A stretch of 60,748 nt of DNA from the NCBI GenBank assembly GCA_017615125.1, contig JAGAAS010000069.1:1-60748 (forward strand), in the 5' to 3' direction. Below, piece after piece: positions 46,190-54,600 of the stretch; positions within the stretch are counted from its first letter, which is position 1; every line of letters starts with the position of its first letter. Both the position numbers and the translations under genes were made by a program. The DNA comes from Bacteroidaceae bacterium (lineage in GTDB: Bacteria; Bacteroidota; Bacteroidia; Bacteroidales; Bacteroidaceae). The notes under the pieces are model-generated. The model was not told where the DNA came from. It saw nothing but the letters and a program-made list of their open reading frames with translations, and made no database searches.

Positions 46190-46375
46190 AAGTCCTATCA
46201 CGAAAGAAAAAACTGTTTTTTCGAAAGAAATTTTTTCTTTCTTCATACGGCGAGATTCTTTGAGCATATTTTTCTATGCTCTTCCTCTGTCGCGACTCAG
46301 CATAGCTCAAACAAGTTTGGCTCTGCCTTCGCTGCTCCATCGGTTCTTCATACGGCGAGATTCCTTCTTAATATG
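46190..46375 (+). repeat. Dispersed repeat copy 7, two cores
   Basis: Exact cores at 46244-46257 and 46349-46362, the second inside the 113-bp unit. It starts with TCACGAAAGAAAAAACTG and lies in the 445-bp gap between the divergent pectinesterase and SGNH genes. The rest of that gap (46376-46567) is AT-rich leader with the SGNH promoter. Confidence 0.8.
46256..46368 (+). repeat. 113-bp direct repeat, right copy
   Basis: Base-for-base identical to 42502-42614. Its first bases overlap the end of another core, so the copy seems to have been added at, or generated from, a pre-existing core. The start-to-start distance is 3754 bases. Confidence 0.92.
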
Positions 46376-46480
46376 AAAATTGGTCTTTTTCTTGTCTGCA
46401 TACCTTTTCATAGATATTCCTTATAAAAATACAGGCTTGCCGGCAAATAATAATTAACGGCAATTTTTTCGTTAGAATGC

Positions 46481-46511
46481 TTGCTTTTTGTTTTTGGTAT
46501 CTCTATTTTTG
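46481..46511 (+). promoter_or_regulatory. Promoter of the SGNH esterase gene
   Basis: TTG (46481-46483), 20 bases, TATTTTTG (46504-46511), giving a leader of about 50 bases before the ATG at 46568. Confidence 0.65.
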
Positions 46512-46567
46512 CCCTCACATAATAACAAAAGTATTCTTTTTATTCAACCTTTTTTTATAATACCGTT

Positions 46568-49500
46568 ATGAAACACTCACGTATTCTTTGTTTCGCGGCG
46601 ATACTGATGGCATTCAGTACCGTCTGGGCTGAAGACTACATTTGGACCTTCAACCCCGAAGAGGGACTCATCACCGATCCCTCGCAGTTGTATGCTAACT
46701 CGGTAGAAAGTGAGCAGTTCAATGTGGAAAGGCTCATCGACGAGAGCGACGACTACACCAACATCATCTTCCACTCTTCGTGGAGCAACCCTCTCCCCTC
46801 AGGTGTGTACAACTACCTGCAGGTACACCTCAACGAAGCCCGCGAGGATTTCATCTTCACCATGATTGGTTCCAACTGGGTTTCCACCTATGACACGCCC
46901 GACCAGATGGAGATTCTTGTCTCCAATGAACCCGAGAACGACCTTTCGTGGGTATCGGTAGCTAACTTGCCCGACATGATTCCCGAAGAGCTTCACGGTC
47001 AGCATCCTGCCTTCTACACCTCCCCGCGCATAGCGCTTGGCGACAAGTACACCGACGTGCGCTTTGTGGTGAAGGCTACGGTGAACAACCGCAGCAACGG
47101 CAACGGCAACGTCTACTTCAGCCTCGCTCGCTTCCAGATGTATCCCCCCATCAAGATCGACGATCCTGTACAGCTGCTGGAGATGACCCTCGATGAGTTG
47201 CTCGAGAACTACGACTTCCCCACAGGCACCGACCCGGGATTCCACGATCCCGACCTGGTGGAAGCTTACGAGAAAGCCGTACGCGAGGCACAGAAAGCTT
47301 TGGCCACGGGTGACCCTGAGAGCTGCCGCGCTGCAAAGAATGCCCTGGAGGCTGCCTTCGAAGCCGTCAAGGATGCCGTGAACCCCGTTACCGACGGCTT
47401 CTACTACATCGTCAACAGCGACGACCGCTTCGAGGCTACTCAAGGCGAGGAGAAGGCTATGTTCGTGAACGACTCACACATGTTGAGCTGGAAGTCATTT
47501 GACCCAGGCGACGAAGGCTTCGTCTTTTATATAGAGAAGCAGAAGAACGGTAACTTCACCATTCGCGACTTCAACAACGGAGAGTACGTCTCCGGACAGG
47601 ACAACACCTCTTCCGTAATGATGAGTACCACGCCTACCGTAGGCCAGCTGCTGACAAGCAAGGGCGCTGGAAGATGGCACATCTCGAACCTCAACAACAA
47701 CAAGGCCTATCACGCTGCCGGGCACGGTATGGGCGCAGGCGCAAGTGGCTACGTCACCCAATGGCAGAATGCTGCTTTCGACTTCTGCCTGTGGTACCTG
47801 CGCCGCATCGATGACGAATCCTACGTACAGGAACTCATCGAGCGTCAGGAGCAGCGCGCCCTTTGCAACACCATCTCCGAGCTCGCAAGAACAGGACGCG
47901 AGGTGTACAACTCTGCTTTCTCCTACATTATCGACACCGATCATCCCCTCATCACGATGGCTGACGACAATCCCGAGAACAGCCAGATCTGGACCAATGC
48001 CCAGTCACCCCTTGAGGGCAGCATCGGCGCACTCATCGACGGCAACAAGGGCACCTACTTCCACTCGCTCTACAACGAGACCGAGAGCGTAGGCCCTCAC
48101 TACCTGATGATTGACTTGCGCGACAAGGCTGTCAGCCAGTTCGTCTTCCACATGACCTCTCGTCAGAGCTCCTATCACGACACTCCCTCCGACATCCGCA
48201 TCTATGCCAGCAACGACATCTCTTCCGATGACAACTGGGAGGAGGTAGCCCATATCACAGAGGGCGCTCCTACGGGCTCGGGCGAAGACTACGACTCGCC
48301 AGGCATCGTGATGAACAACGTCTACCGCTATCTGCGCTTCGACGTGCTGAACACCGTCAGCGGACGTAGCAACGCCTCCACAGGCTCGTACTTCTTCACC
48401 CTCAGCGAGTTCCAGATCTACGGCTTCGACATCGACTTCGAGAACTCCCTGTGCTACATCGTAGAGGGTCTGGAGGATGCCTGCAACGACCTCATCGACC
48501 TCATCGACGAGGCTCAGTTCAAGGTCGACGCCGAGGAGGTAACCCAGGCTGACATCGATGCGCTTAATGAAGCCATCGCTGCCGTACGCGAGCTCATCGA
48601 GGGCAAGCCGCTCATCAAGTTCAACTACACCAAGGACCTCAACACAGGCAACTACTGGTACTACAATCCTGCCGACGGCCTGCTCACCTCCGAGGATCAG
48701 CTCTATGCCAACTCTGTAGAGAGCTCGGTATTCCGCATTGGACGCCTTATCGACCCGACAGACAACTACAGCGGCATCATCTACCACTCTTCGTGGAGCA
48801 ACCCGCTGCCTGCCGACGTCGACAACTACTTCCAGTTCCACTTCAACGAGCCGCACGACGCCTTCGTCTTCACCATGATTGGCTCCAACTGGAGCGGCAC
48901 CTACGATACGCCCGACCACGTTATCTTCCTCGGCTCCAACACGCCCGACGTTGAAGAGTCGTGGAAGACTCTCCTCGAGATGCCCGACCTCATCCCCGAT
49001 GAGCAGCACGAGACCTATCCTGCAATGTACCAGTCGCCGCGCATCAGCCTCGACGACAGCTACACCGACTTGCGTATGGTGATAAAGGCAACGACGAACA
49101 ACCGCAACAACGGCAAGAACAACATCTTCGTAAGCCTCGCCCGCATGCAGTTCTACGAGGCACGCGAGGTGAACGACAAGGCCGTCATCGACTCGCTCAA
49201 GAAAGCCGAGGTTGATGCTGTTGTCAACCCGCTGCTCGACTCCGTAGCCCTCTTCTACAACAAGGTTATGGGCGTGGGCACTATGCCGCTCATCACCCGC
49301 GACGACCAGCTCTACGCCAACTCCGAGGAGAGCGATCAGTTCTACGTCGGCCGCCTCATCGATCCTTCGCAGGACTACAGCTCCATCATCTTCCATACCT
49401 CGTGGAGCAATCCGCTGCCTGCCGGCGAAACCAACTACATCCAGGTACACCTCGACGAGCCTGTCGAGCACTTCGTCTTCTCGATGATAGGCTCCAACTG

Positions 49501-50779
49501 GCCCAGCACCTATGATACGCCCGACCACGTTATTATCCAGGCTACCAACACGCCCGACAACGACGACTCGTGGGTTAACATTATCGAGATGCCCGACCTC
49601 ATCCCTGCTGCCGAGCACGGAGTTCATCCTGCCAACTACACCTCGCCCGTCATCGAGCTGGGTGCTGCCTACAGCGACATCCGCTTCATGATTCTGAAGA
49701 CTGTCAACATGCGCCTGGGCGCCTACGGCGTTCCTTACGTCAGCCTTGCACGCTTCCAGATGTGGGGCGACGTAGCCGTAGAGGAAGCTCCTTACAGCAC
49801 CGTGAAGGGTCTGAGCGACGCCGTCGATGCTATGATGGCTGCCGCCGAAGTGGTGAAGGCTGAGCCTACCGACGAGAACATCGCCCGCCTGCGCGAAGCC
49901 GTCAAGCTGGTTCGCTGGACACTCATCAACGGCAACATCGAGCCGGGCGAAGAACCCGTGAACATCCTCTTCATCGGTAACAGCATCACTTACGGCGCAG
50001 GCCTCTCGGATCGCGGTACACAGGCTCCTCCTGCTCAATGCGCCAAGAAGATTGCCGAGCAGACCAAACGCCAAGTCTTCTTCCAGAACAACGGCGTGAG
50101 CGGTGCTACCACCCTCAACTGGCTGCCCAAGACGGCACTCTTCCGCAACTCCAGCAAGTCGGCAGGCGAGCTGACCAACAACGGCGGCTACCTCTTCTTC
50201 AGCATGATGCTGGGCACCAACGACAGCGCCGAGAGCGGTCCTACCGGCTCACCCGTCAGCCCCGAGGACTATGCTGCCAACATGAAGACCATCATCAACA
50301 AGCTGCACGACACCTATCCCGATGCCCGCTTCATCGTCAACTACCCCATCTGGTACAGCCCCAACACGCACAACGGCGCTGTCTATATGGAAGCTGGCCT
50401 GAACCGCCTGAAGAGCTATCATCCTGTCATCGACCAGTTGGTAGCTGAGCTGCAGGCCGAGGGCGTGAAGGTTTGGACAGGCAGCAAGGAGGCCTTCAGC
50501 TTCTTCGAGGAGAAGCCCGAGTACTTCTTCGCTGAGAACGGCTACGACGGCACCTTCTACCTGCATCCCAACCCAACGGGTGCTGAGTACCTGGGCGCCT
50601 TCTGGGCACAGAGCATCATCGAGCACCTCGACACGCCCGACATCGTTGAGTGGATGTCTGTCGAAGCTCCTGCTTCCACAGCCGTCTACAACATGCAGGG
50701 CCAGCGCATCGCCGATGCCGAGCCTCTCGCTCCCGGACTCTACATCGTTAACGGACGCAAGGTAGCCATCTTCCGTTGA
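46568..50779 (+). CDS. Secreted SGNH/GDSL carbohydrate esterase with triplicated discoidin-like modules
   Basis: 1403 residues with a signal peptide (1-21). Three related modules of about 155 residues lie at about 35-195, 710-870 and 915-1070. Each has YANS.ES..F...RLID, SSWSNPLP, MIGSNW..TYDTPD and a late VSLARFQM or SLARMQFY. Between modules 1 and 2 are a ricin-like beta-trefoil region (about 278-420) and a distinct F5/8C-like domain (about 465-640); helical FIVAR-like linkers follow each. The C-terminal SGNH hydrolase has GNSIT (S1139), GTND (1216-1219) and LHPN (H1333), with D1327 as probable triad partner. The tail YNMQGQRIADA then GLYIVNGRKVAIF is a secretion-type end. It probably deacetylates a plant glycan such as pectin (inference from the adjacent CE8 gene). 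Confidence 0.87.
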   Translation: MKHSRILCFAAILMAFSTVWAEDYIWTFNPEEGLITDPSQLYANSVESEQFNVERLIDESDDYTNIIFHSSWSNPLPSGVYNYLQVHLNEAREDFIFTMIGSNWVSTYDTPDQMEILVSNEPENDLSWVSVANLPDMIPEELHGQHPAFYTSPRIALGDKYTDVRFVVKATVNNRSNGNGNVYFSLARFQMYPPIKIDDPVQLLEMTLDELLENYDFPTGTDPGFHDPDLVEAYEKAVREAQKALATGDPESCRAAKNALEAAFEAVKDAVNPVTDGFYYIVNSDDRFEATQGEEKAMFVNDSHMLSWKSFDPGDEGFVFYIEKQKNGNFTIRDFNNGEYVSGQDNTSSVMMSTTPTVGQLLTSKGAGRWHISNLNNNKAYHAAGHGMGAGASGYVTQWQNAAFDFCLWYLRRIDDESYVQELIERQEQRALCNTISELARTGREVYNSAFSYIIDTDHPLITMADDNPENSQIWTNAQSPLEGSIGALIDGNKGTYFHSLYNETESVGPHYLMIDLRDKAVSQFVFHMTSRQSSYHDTPSDIRIYASNDISSDDNWEEVAHITEGAPTGSGEDYDSPGIVMNNVYRYLRFDVLNTVSGRSNASTGSYFFTLSEFQIYGFDIDFENSLCYIVEGLEDACNDLIDLIDEAQFKVDAEEVTQADIDALNEAIAAVRELIEGKPLIKFNYTKDLNTGNYWYYNPADGLLTSEDQLYANSVESSVFRIGRLIDPTDNYSGIIYHSSWSNPLPADVDNYFQFHFNEPHDAFVFTMIGSNWSGTYDTPDHVIFLGSNTPDVEESWKTLLEMPDLIPDEQHETYPAMYQSPRISLDDSYTDLRMVIKATTNNRNNGKNNIFVSLARMQFYEAREVNDKAVIDSLKKAEVDAVVNPLLDSVALFYNKVMGVGTMPLITRDDQLYANSEESDQFYVGRLIDPSQDYSSIIFHTSWSNPLPAGETNYIQVHLDEPVEHFVFSMIGSNWPSTYDTPDHVIIQATNTPDNDDSWVNIIEMPDLIPAAEHGVHPANYTSPVIELGAAYSDIRFMILKTVNMRLGAYGVPYVSLARFQMWGDVAVEEAPYSTVKGLSDAVDAMMAAAEVVKAEPTDENIARLREAVKLVRWTLINGNIEPGEEPVNILFIGNSITYGAGLSDRGTQAPPAQCAKKIAEQTKRQVFFQNNGVSGATTLNWLPKTALFRNSSKSAGELTNNGGYLFFSMMLGTNDSAESGPTGSPVSPEDYAANMKTIINKLHDTYPDARFIVNYPIWYSPNTHNGAVYMEAGLNRLKSYHPVIDQLVAELQAEGVKVWTGSKEAFSFFEEKPEYFFAENGYDGTFYLHPNPTGAEYLGAFWAQSIIEHLDTPDIVEWMSVEAPASTAVYNMQGQRIADAEPLAPGLYIVNGRKVAIFR

Positions 50780-50824
50780 TGCCCTTCGCAACGCGCCTGT
50801 TGCCTTCTTGACAGGCGCTAACAC

Positions 50825-50862
50825 AAAGCCGGTGGTTCTTTCCGAACCACCGGCTTTCTTTT
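50825..50862 (+). terminator. Terminator after the SGNH gene
   Basis: AAAGCCGGTGGTTC (50825-50838) pairs perfectly with GAACCACCGGCTTT (50844-50857), followed by CTTTT. It lies between two convergent genes and may serve both. Confidence 0.85.
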
Positions 50863-50905
50863 GCTCGCTGCTTGGCGCAAACTCAGGTTGCGGGCTTGCC
50901 TTTTC

Positions 50906-51904
50906 TTATTCCAGGATGGTCTCAAGACCATCGAACATACTCTCAAGGCCCTTGAACAGACATTGCTTCATGCCCTGAGTCAGGAACTCAAAGCACTTTG
51001 CATCGTACTTCCTCATCTCCTCGTCTGTCCGGTTGGAGACGTACTGCTCCTTTCCCACGTAGGAAGGATTGGCAAGCTGCGCTACAGCGTCGCGCGTCGC
51101 GGGCGTGTCCTCCTCCCAGAAGGCATTGATGGCCTCCGGGATGCCCAGCTCGTCAAGGCTATAGTCCGTCCCGTCCTTGCTGACTTCGGTAATGTCTATT
51201 CGGACGTCGTAGCGCTGGAGGAACTCCTCTACCGTCAGCCCGTCGAACATCTCCCTTTCCAGAAAGTCTATCTCAAAGCGGCACTCCGTCGGGCCTGCGA
51301 CGGGCGTGTCGTACGTATAGTCCTGCGTCTCCCTGTCGCCAAAGCTGTCGTCCTCCTTCGGCGCGTAGCTGAAGGTAAACGTCAGCTTATCGATGGCTCC
51401 CTGCAGGGGTGTGACGGTGAAGCAGAAGTAAGCGTCGTCGATGCCGTCGAAGTACTCATAGTGCATGATGAGAAAGCGCGAGAGCTCCACCTTAACAAAG
51501 CGCCCAGGCGAGTTCTGTGCCTTGTAGTCGGCCCAGTACGCCACCGTCTCGTCCACTCGCGACAACTCCTTTTCCATCGTCTCGGCCCATTCCCGTTCCC
51601 ACTTCTCAGCGCGCGGCTTCCAGTATGCTTCATCATCCAGACGGCTCATGAACCGATAGAGCCTCCGGTAGCTGACATCCTTGAACTGCGCCTTCTGCTC
51701 CTCCGAGAAGTCGGCCATCGTGACAATCGTGCGCAACGTCCTGTACGTCTCCGCGAAGTTCGTGTCAACCTTCACGAAAGCCGACAGCTCCTCTGCCGAC
51801 AGCTCCTCAAAGACCGATTTGTCGGGCTTCTGGCTACAGGCTCCGAAGAGCGTTCCCGCAGCAACGAACAGCCCCGCAAGAAGGGGGAAAACAATCTTTT
51901 TCAT
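50906..51904 (-). CDS. Lipoprotein of unknown function
   Basis: 332 residues from ATG 51904, which starts a lipoprotein signal MKKIVFPLLAGLFVAAGTLF-GAC (C23). The frame opens further upstream, but those 49 residues precede the signal and cross a -7 box. The first 130 residues are charged and helical (LSAEELSAFVKVDTNFAETY; WEREWAETMEKELSRV). The middle is beta-rich (VTPLQGAIDKLTFTFSY), and the end is helical again. I do not recognise the family. It is convergent with the SGNH gene and isolated from other genes. Confidence 0.75.
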   Translation of the reverse strand: MKKIVFPLLAGLFVAAGTLFGACSQKPDKSVFEELSAEELSAFVKVDTNFAETYRTLRTIVTMADFSEEQKAQFKDVSYRRLYRFMSRLDDEAYWKPRAEKWEREWAETMEKELSRVDETVAYWADYKAQNSPGRFVKVELSRFLIMHYEYFDGIDDAYFCFTVTPLQGAIDKLTFTFSYAPKEDDSFGDRETQDYTYDTPVAGPTECRFEIDFLEREMFDGLTVEEFLQRYDVRIDITEVSKDGTDYSLDELGIPEAINAFWEEDTPATRDAVAQLANPSYVGKEQYVSNRTDEEMRKYDAKCFEFLTQGMKQCLFKGLESMFDGLETILE

Positions 51905-51971
51905 ATCGTCAGTTTTTACCTTAATAGCTAAACATCCGTTTCGTGCTTCCGCGCGCGCAACGAATCGGCTG

Positions 51972-51979
51972 CAAAGATA
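51972..51979 (-). promoter_or_regulatory. Candidate -7 box of the 50906-51904 lipoprotein gene
   Basis: TATCTTTG on the minus strand, 67 bases before the ATG at 51904. No TTTG is placed correctly upstream. Confidence 0.45.
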
Positions 51980-52180
51980 GCATCTTCTTTCCAAAAGACT
52001 TCCTCCTGTCGGTAATAATTTCGTGACAAGCCATTTCAAATAACGTGCCAAACGGCTCTCAAAAACGGCATCCTGAGGCTCTCAAACCTCCACTTTCGGT
52101 AGCAAGAAAGGCCGTTTAGCAACACCCCCCTTCCTTTGAGGGCTAAATAGCGAAAAGTTCGAAGGTCCCAAATGGTTCAC

Positions 52181-52210
52181 CGGTGTAGATTGGTGTAGAT
52201 TGGTGTAGAT
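52181..52210 (+). repeat. 10-bp tandem repeat, 3 units
   Basis: YGGTGTAGAT occurs three times in a row. A complementary ATCTACA at 52220-52226 can form a hairpin with TGTAGAT at 52204-52210, and degenerate copies (GGTGTAAAT, AGTGTAGAT) follow to 52275. It lies in the 753-bp gene-free stretch 51905-52657, which also holds the 21-bp array and a terminator. Confidence 0.8.
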
Positions 52211-52352
52211 GATTTGGCTATCTACATCGGGATAACGAGGTGTAAATCAAGACTTTTTACTGCCTGGTGTAGGAGTGTAGATTAATTTTAAAAAAACAGG
52301 AAAAAAGAGTATCTGTTTTTCCTATATGTCACTATTGTTTTACAAAAACTAT

Positions 52353-52415
52353 AAAAGACGCCCCCTTTTATATAAAAGCCAGCCCTTTTTATATAAAAGG
52401 CGTCCGCTTTTATAA
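52353..52415 (+). repeat. Tandem repeat, 21-bp period, 3 units
   Basis: Units start at 52353, 52374 and 52395. Each reads AAAAG, a GC-rich middle of about 8 bases that differs between units, then CTTTTATAT or similar, so each can form a hairpin with the A/T ends pairing. Confidence 0.82.
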
Positions 52416-52508
52416 AAATCCCTTTGCTCCGCCACTAGCCGTAAAAGTGCTGGAGTACACTCCTTCTGTAAGAAAACGAGAAAGAAAAGCTTCTTTAATC
52501 GGTGCAAA

Positions 52509-52551
52509 GCCAAAAAAGAAGCGGAGCCGACAATAAGTGTGTCGGCTCCGC
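52509..52551 (-). terminator. Terminator of the RHS cassette
   Basis: GCGGAGCCGACA (52521-52532) pairs perfectly with TGTCGGCTCCGC (52540-52551). On the minus strand TTCTTTTTTGG follows. It lies about 107 bases after the stop of the last cassette gene. Confidence 0.88.
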
Positions 52552-52657
52552 GCTGTAGGAAGAAAGAAGCAGGGCTTGCTTTCGCGTCTGAAATGGATTA
52601 TTCTATTCTATCACGTTTATGAAAATCTTGACTTGCGCCCTGCCTCCTGGGTGGTTT

Positions 52658-53950
52658 TTAGAATCTCAGCGTAGTCAAGCAAAACGATATGTTCCACTTG
52701 TCTATGAACGGATTCTTTCCGTCTGCCTGTGCCGTGTTGTTGAAGGTGTAGGCTCTTGCTTTGACTCCTATGGAAAGATAGTTGGTTAACATATAGCTGT
52801 ATGAAAGAGAGGCACTCTCGGCAACAAAGCCGTTTGACCGATTCCACAGAGAACCATTACTCATTTCCTTCGTGCTTCCGTCCCCGAGCGGCAAATAGTA
52901 TGGCCGACGCCACATGTATCCGGCGCTTATCTCGAAGTTTATCATATTCCTTTTTCCGAAGCGCTTGTTTGTCGCAAACATAGGGCCGATATAACAATTG
53001 TCCCTATACTCCCATGATCCATATTCCAAGGATGCTCCGAGCCATAGCGGGGATTTACGAATGCGCCAGGCTGCATCTAAGTTCTGTGCTATCTGACCGG
53101 ACTCAACAGACTGTCCTGCACTCCCCTTTGCAGAAGGGCTGAAGCTACCATATCCAATTCCAACGGTAATGTAGTTTTTCGGTTCTGTTTCGGTTATCGG
53201 CTTTATTACAGGTTTCCCCGTAGTATACCTTCCAAAAAGATGATACAAAGCATCGTCGATGAATTCAGGGTCTGTAGGTTTACCCTTTGCTTCATGGCGA
53301 AGATTGTTTCTCCCATAGCCGTATTCTCTGCCATAATAGTCCAGTCTGTTCTGGGCGGCATCGGCAACAAGACATTCCATCTCAATGTAATTGCCGTTGG
53401 TACCTTCCGTTTCTGAATCCGAGGATGAGTGTCTGTTCCAAAATGAGGTTTCGGGACTTGGCTCGAATCCGTTCAGCAGGAGAATCATCACATAGGGCAG
53501 CCCGTTTCTGTTCATATAGTCCAGCAACGAGGAGGGAAGGGTTGCCGCAGCCAGCTTCTTCTTGTCTGCAGGATGGAAGATGAACTCTTTGTTTCTGGTT
53601 TTTTTCTCGGTAGACTTCAACAGGCCGTAGATATCCTGGCGGATAGATTCGTACTCCGAAGGATCAGACAGGACGAGGATATCTCCTAAATCCCAGTTCT
53701 CGTCCTTGTCCAGTACATCCAAAAGGGCTTTATGTGCAAGTAATGTCAGAGAGTCGCTGTGCTCTCTTTCCCAGAATTTGGTTTTGAAAGTACTGATATC
53801 CGTGTATGGCTCTATGATGGAAAGGTCTGAAAGAGGAACATCCTTTGAGTCTTTCGCTGAATAGGCGTGCGTAAGTGTATCTACATACACAGCACAACTG
53901 CTAAATGCTATTAAAAATAGAATAACAGTAAAAAATAAACTCTTTTTCAT
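52658..53950 (-). CDS. Lipoprotein with barrel-like C-terminus, downstream of the RHS gene
   Basis: 430 residues from ATG 53950, where the lipoprotein signal MKKSLFFTVILFLIAFSSC (C19) begins; the ATG at 53986 would put charged residues before it. The N-terminal half is mixed alpha/beta (EFIFHPADKKKLAAATLPSS; GLPYVMILLLNGF). From about residue 260 there are alternating beta strands ending in a terminal aromatic-like NISFCLTTLRF, as in outer-membrane barrels. It starts 8 bases after the RHS stop, so the two are coupled. The family is unknown to me. It could be an immunity or anchoring partner of the RHS protein, but that is only positional inference. Confidence 0.7.
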   Translation of the reverse strand: MKKSLFFTVILFLIAFSSCAVYVDTLTHAYSAKDSKDVPLSDLSIIEPYTDISTFKTKFWEREHSDSLTLLAHKALLDVLDKDENWDLGDILVLSDPSEYESIRQDIYGLLKSTEKKTRNKEFIFHPADKKKLAAATLPSSLLDYMNRNGLPYVMILLLNGFEPSPETSFWNRHSSSDSETEGTNGNYIEMECLVADAAQNRLDYYGREYGYGRNNLRHEAKGKPTDPEFIDDALYHLFGRYTTGKPVIKPITETEPKNYITVGIGYGSFSPSAKGSAGQSVESGQIAQNLDAAWRIRKSPLWLGASLEYGSWEYRDNCYIGPMFATNKRFGKRNMINFEISAGYMWRRPYYLPLGDGSTKEMSNGSLWNRSNGFVAESASLSYSYMLTNYLSIGVKARAYTFNNTAQADGKNPFIDKWNISFCLTTLRF

Positions 53951-53957
53951 AATCAAG

Positions 53958-54600
53958 TCAATTACGTATTGATAAATTGATTTCAAGAGGCCAACTTTTT
54001 TCCAAAATGGATACTGGTGATTTTCTTTTAGTCTCCATTAAAGTATTAATTTCATTTACACCACCTTCTTTCCAAGCTCCTGATGAAGGAGATGAAGATT
54101 TTCCATAAGTGAGACTCATTGTTCCTATGCCATCAATTTTTAATCCATTACTTCCATAACTGAATTCCGGGAAGTAATCTAATCCCAACTCTTCTTTAAT
54201 AAAATGAACGGGCTCTTTAGACCTTACGTAAACATTCCATTCAAAAGAGCCTCTTTTTTTATCATTAGAAGAATTATTCTCTTTGTTATAGTTAAAAAGA
54301 ACATATTTGTAAGAAACAGAACCACCGACAGTAATTAATTCCATGTTTATTTTGGCAGAAGCCTCTATTTTGGCATAGATATTTTTTTGTGAGATATTCC
54401 AATTTAGGCTACCGATTATACCTACCTCTGTTGTATTCGGAAGCCCAATTGTTTCTCCGCCAACTTGAACGCCACCAAATAAACTAAATACTTTGTCTCC
54501 TGACCAACTAAAACTGAATCCAACTACATATTGGAGGATGTCATCATGGTAATAGACTTTTAAATAGCCTAAATGAACATCAACAACTAGTTTTTCCCCA
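53958..54600 (-). other. AT-rich RHS tip-coding segment
   Basis: Downstream of the PSGE end of the RHS core, base composition changes abruptly from GC-rich to AT-rich, and codon use becomes A/T-ended. The encoded tip has strand-rich stretches (FSLFGGVQVGGETIG; INMELITVGGSVSYKY) and no cysteine or known nuclease motif. The same AT-rich character continues in the next gene. Confidence 0.7.

Noticed and set aside
42502-46368. Composite transposon around the pectinesterase gene
   Set aside because: The 113-bp repeats encode no transposase, and I see no terminal inverted repeats or target duplication; I report them only as direct repeats.
48005-50074. 689-codon minus-strand frame inside the SGNH gene
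   Set aside because: Valine/glycine/aspartate-rich antisense shadow of a repetitive GC-rich gene, with no recognisable domain.
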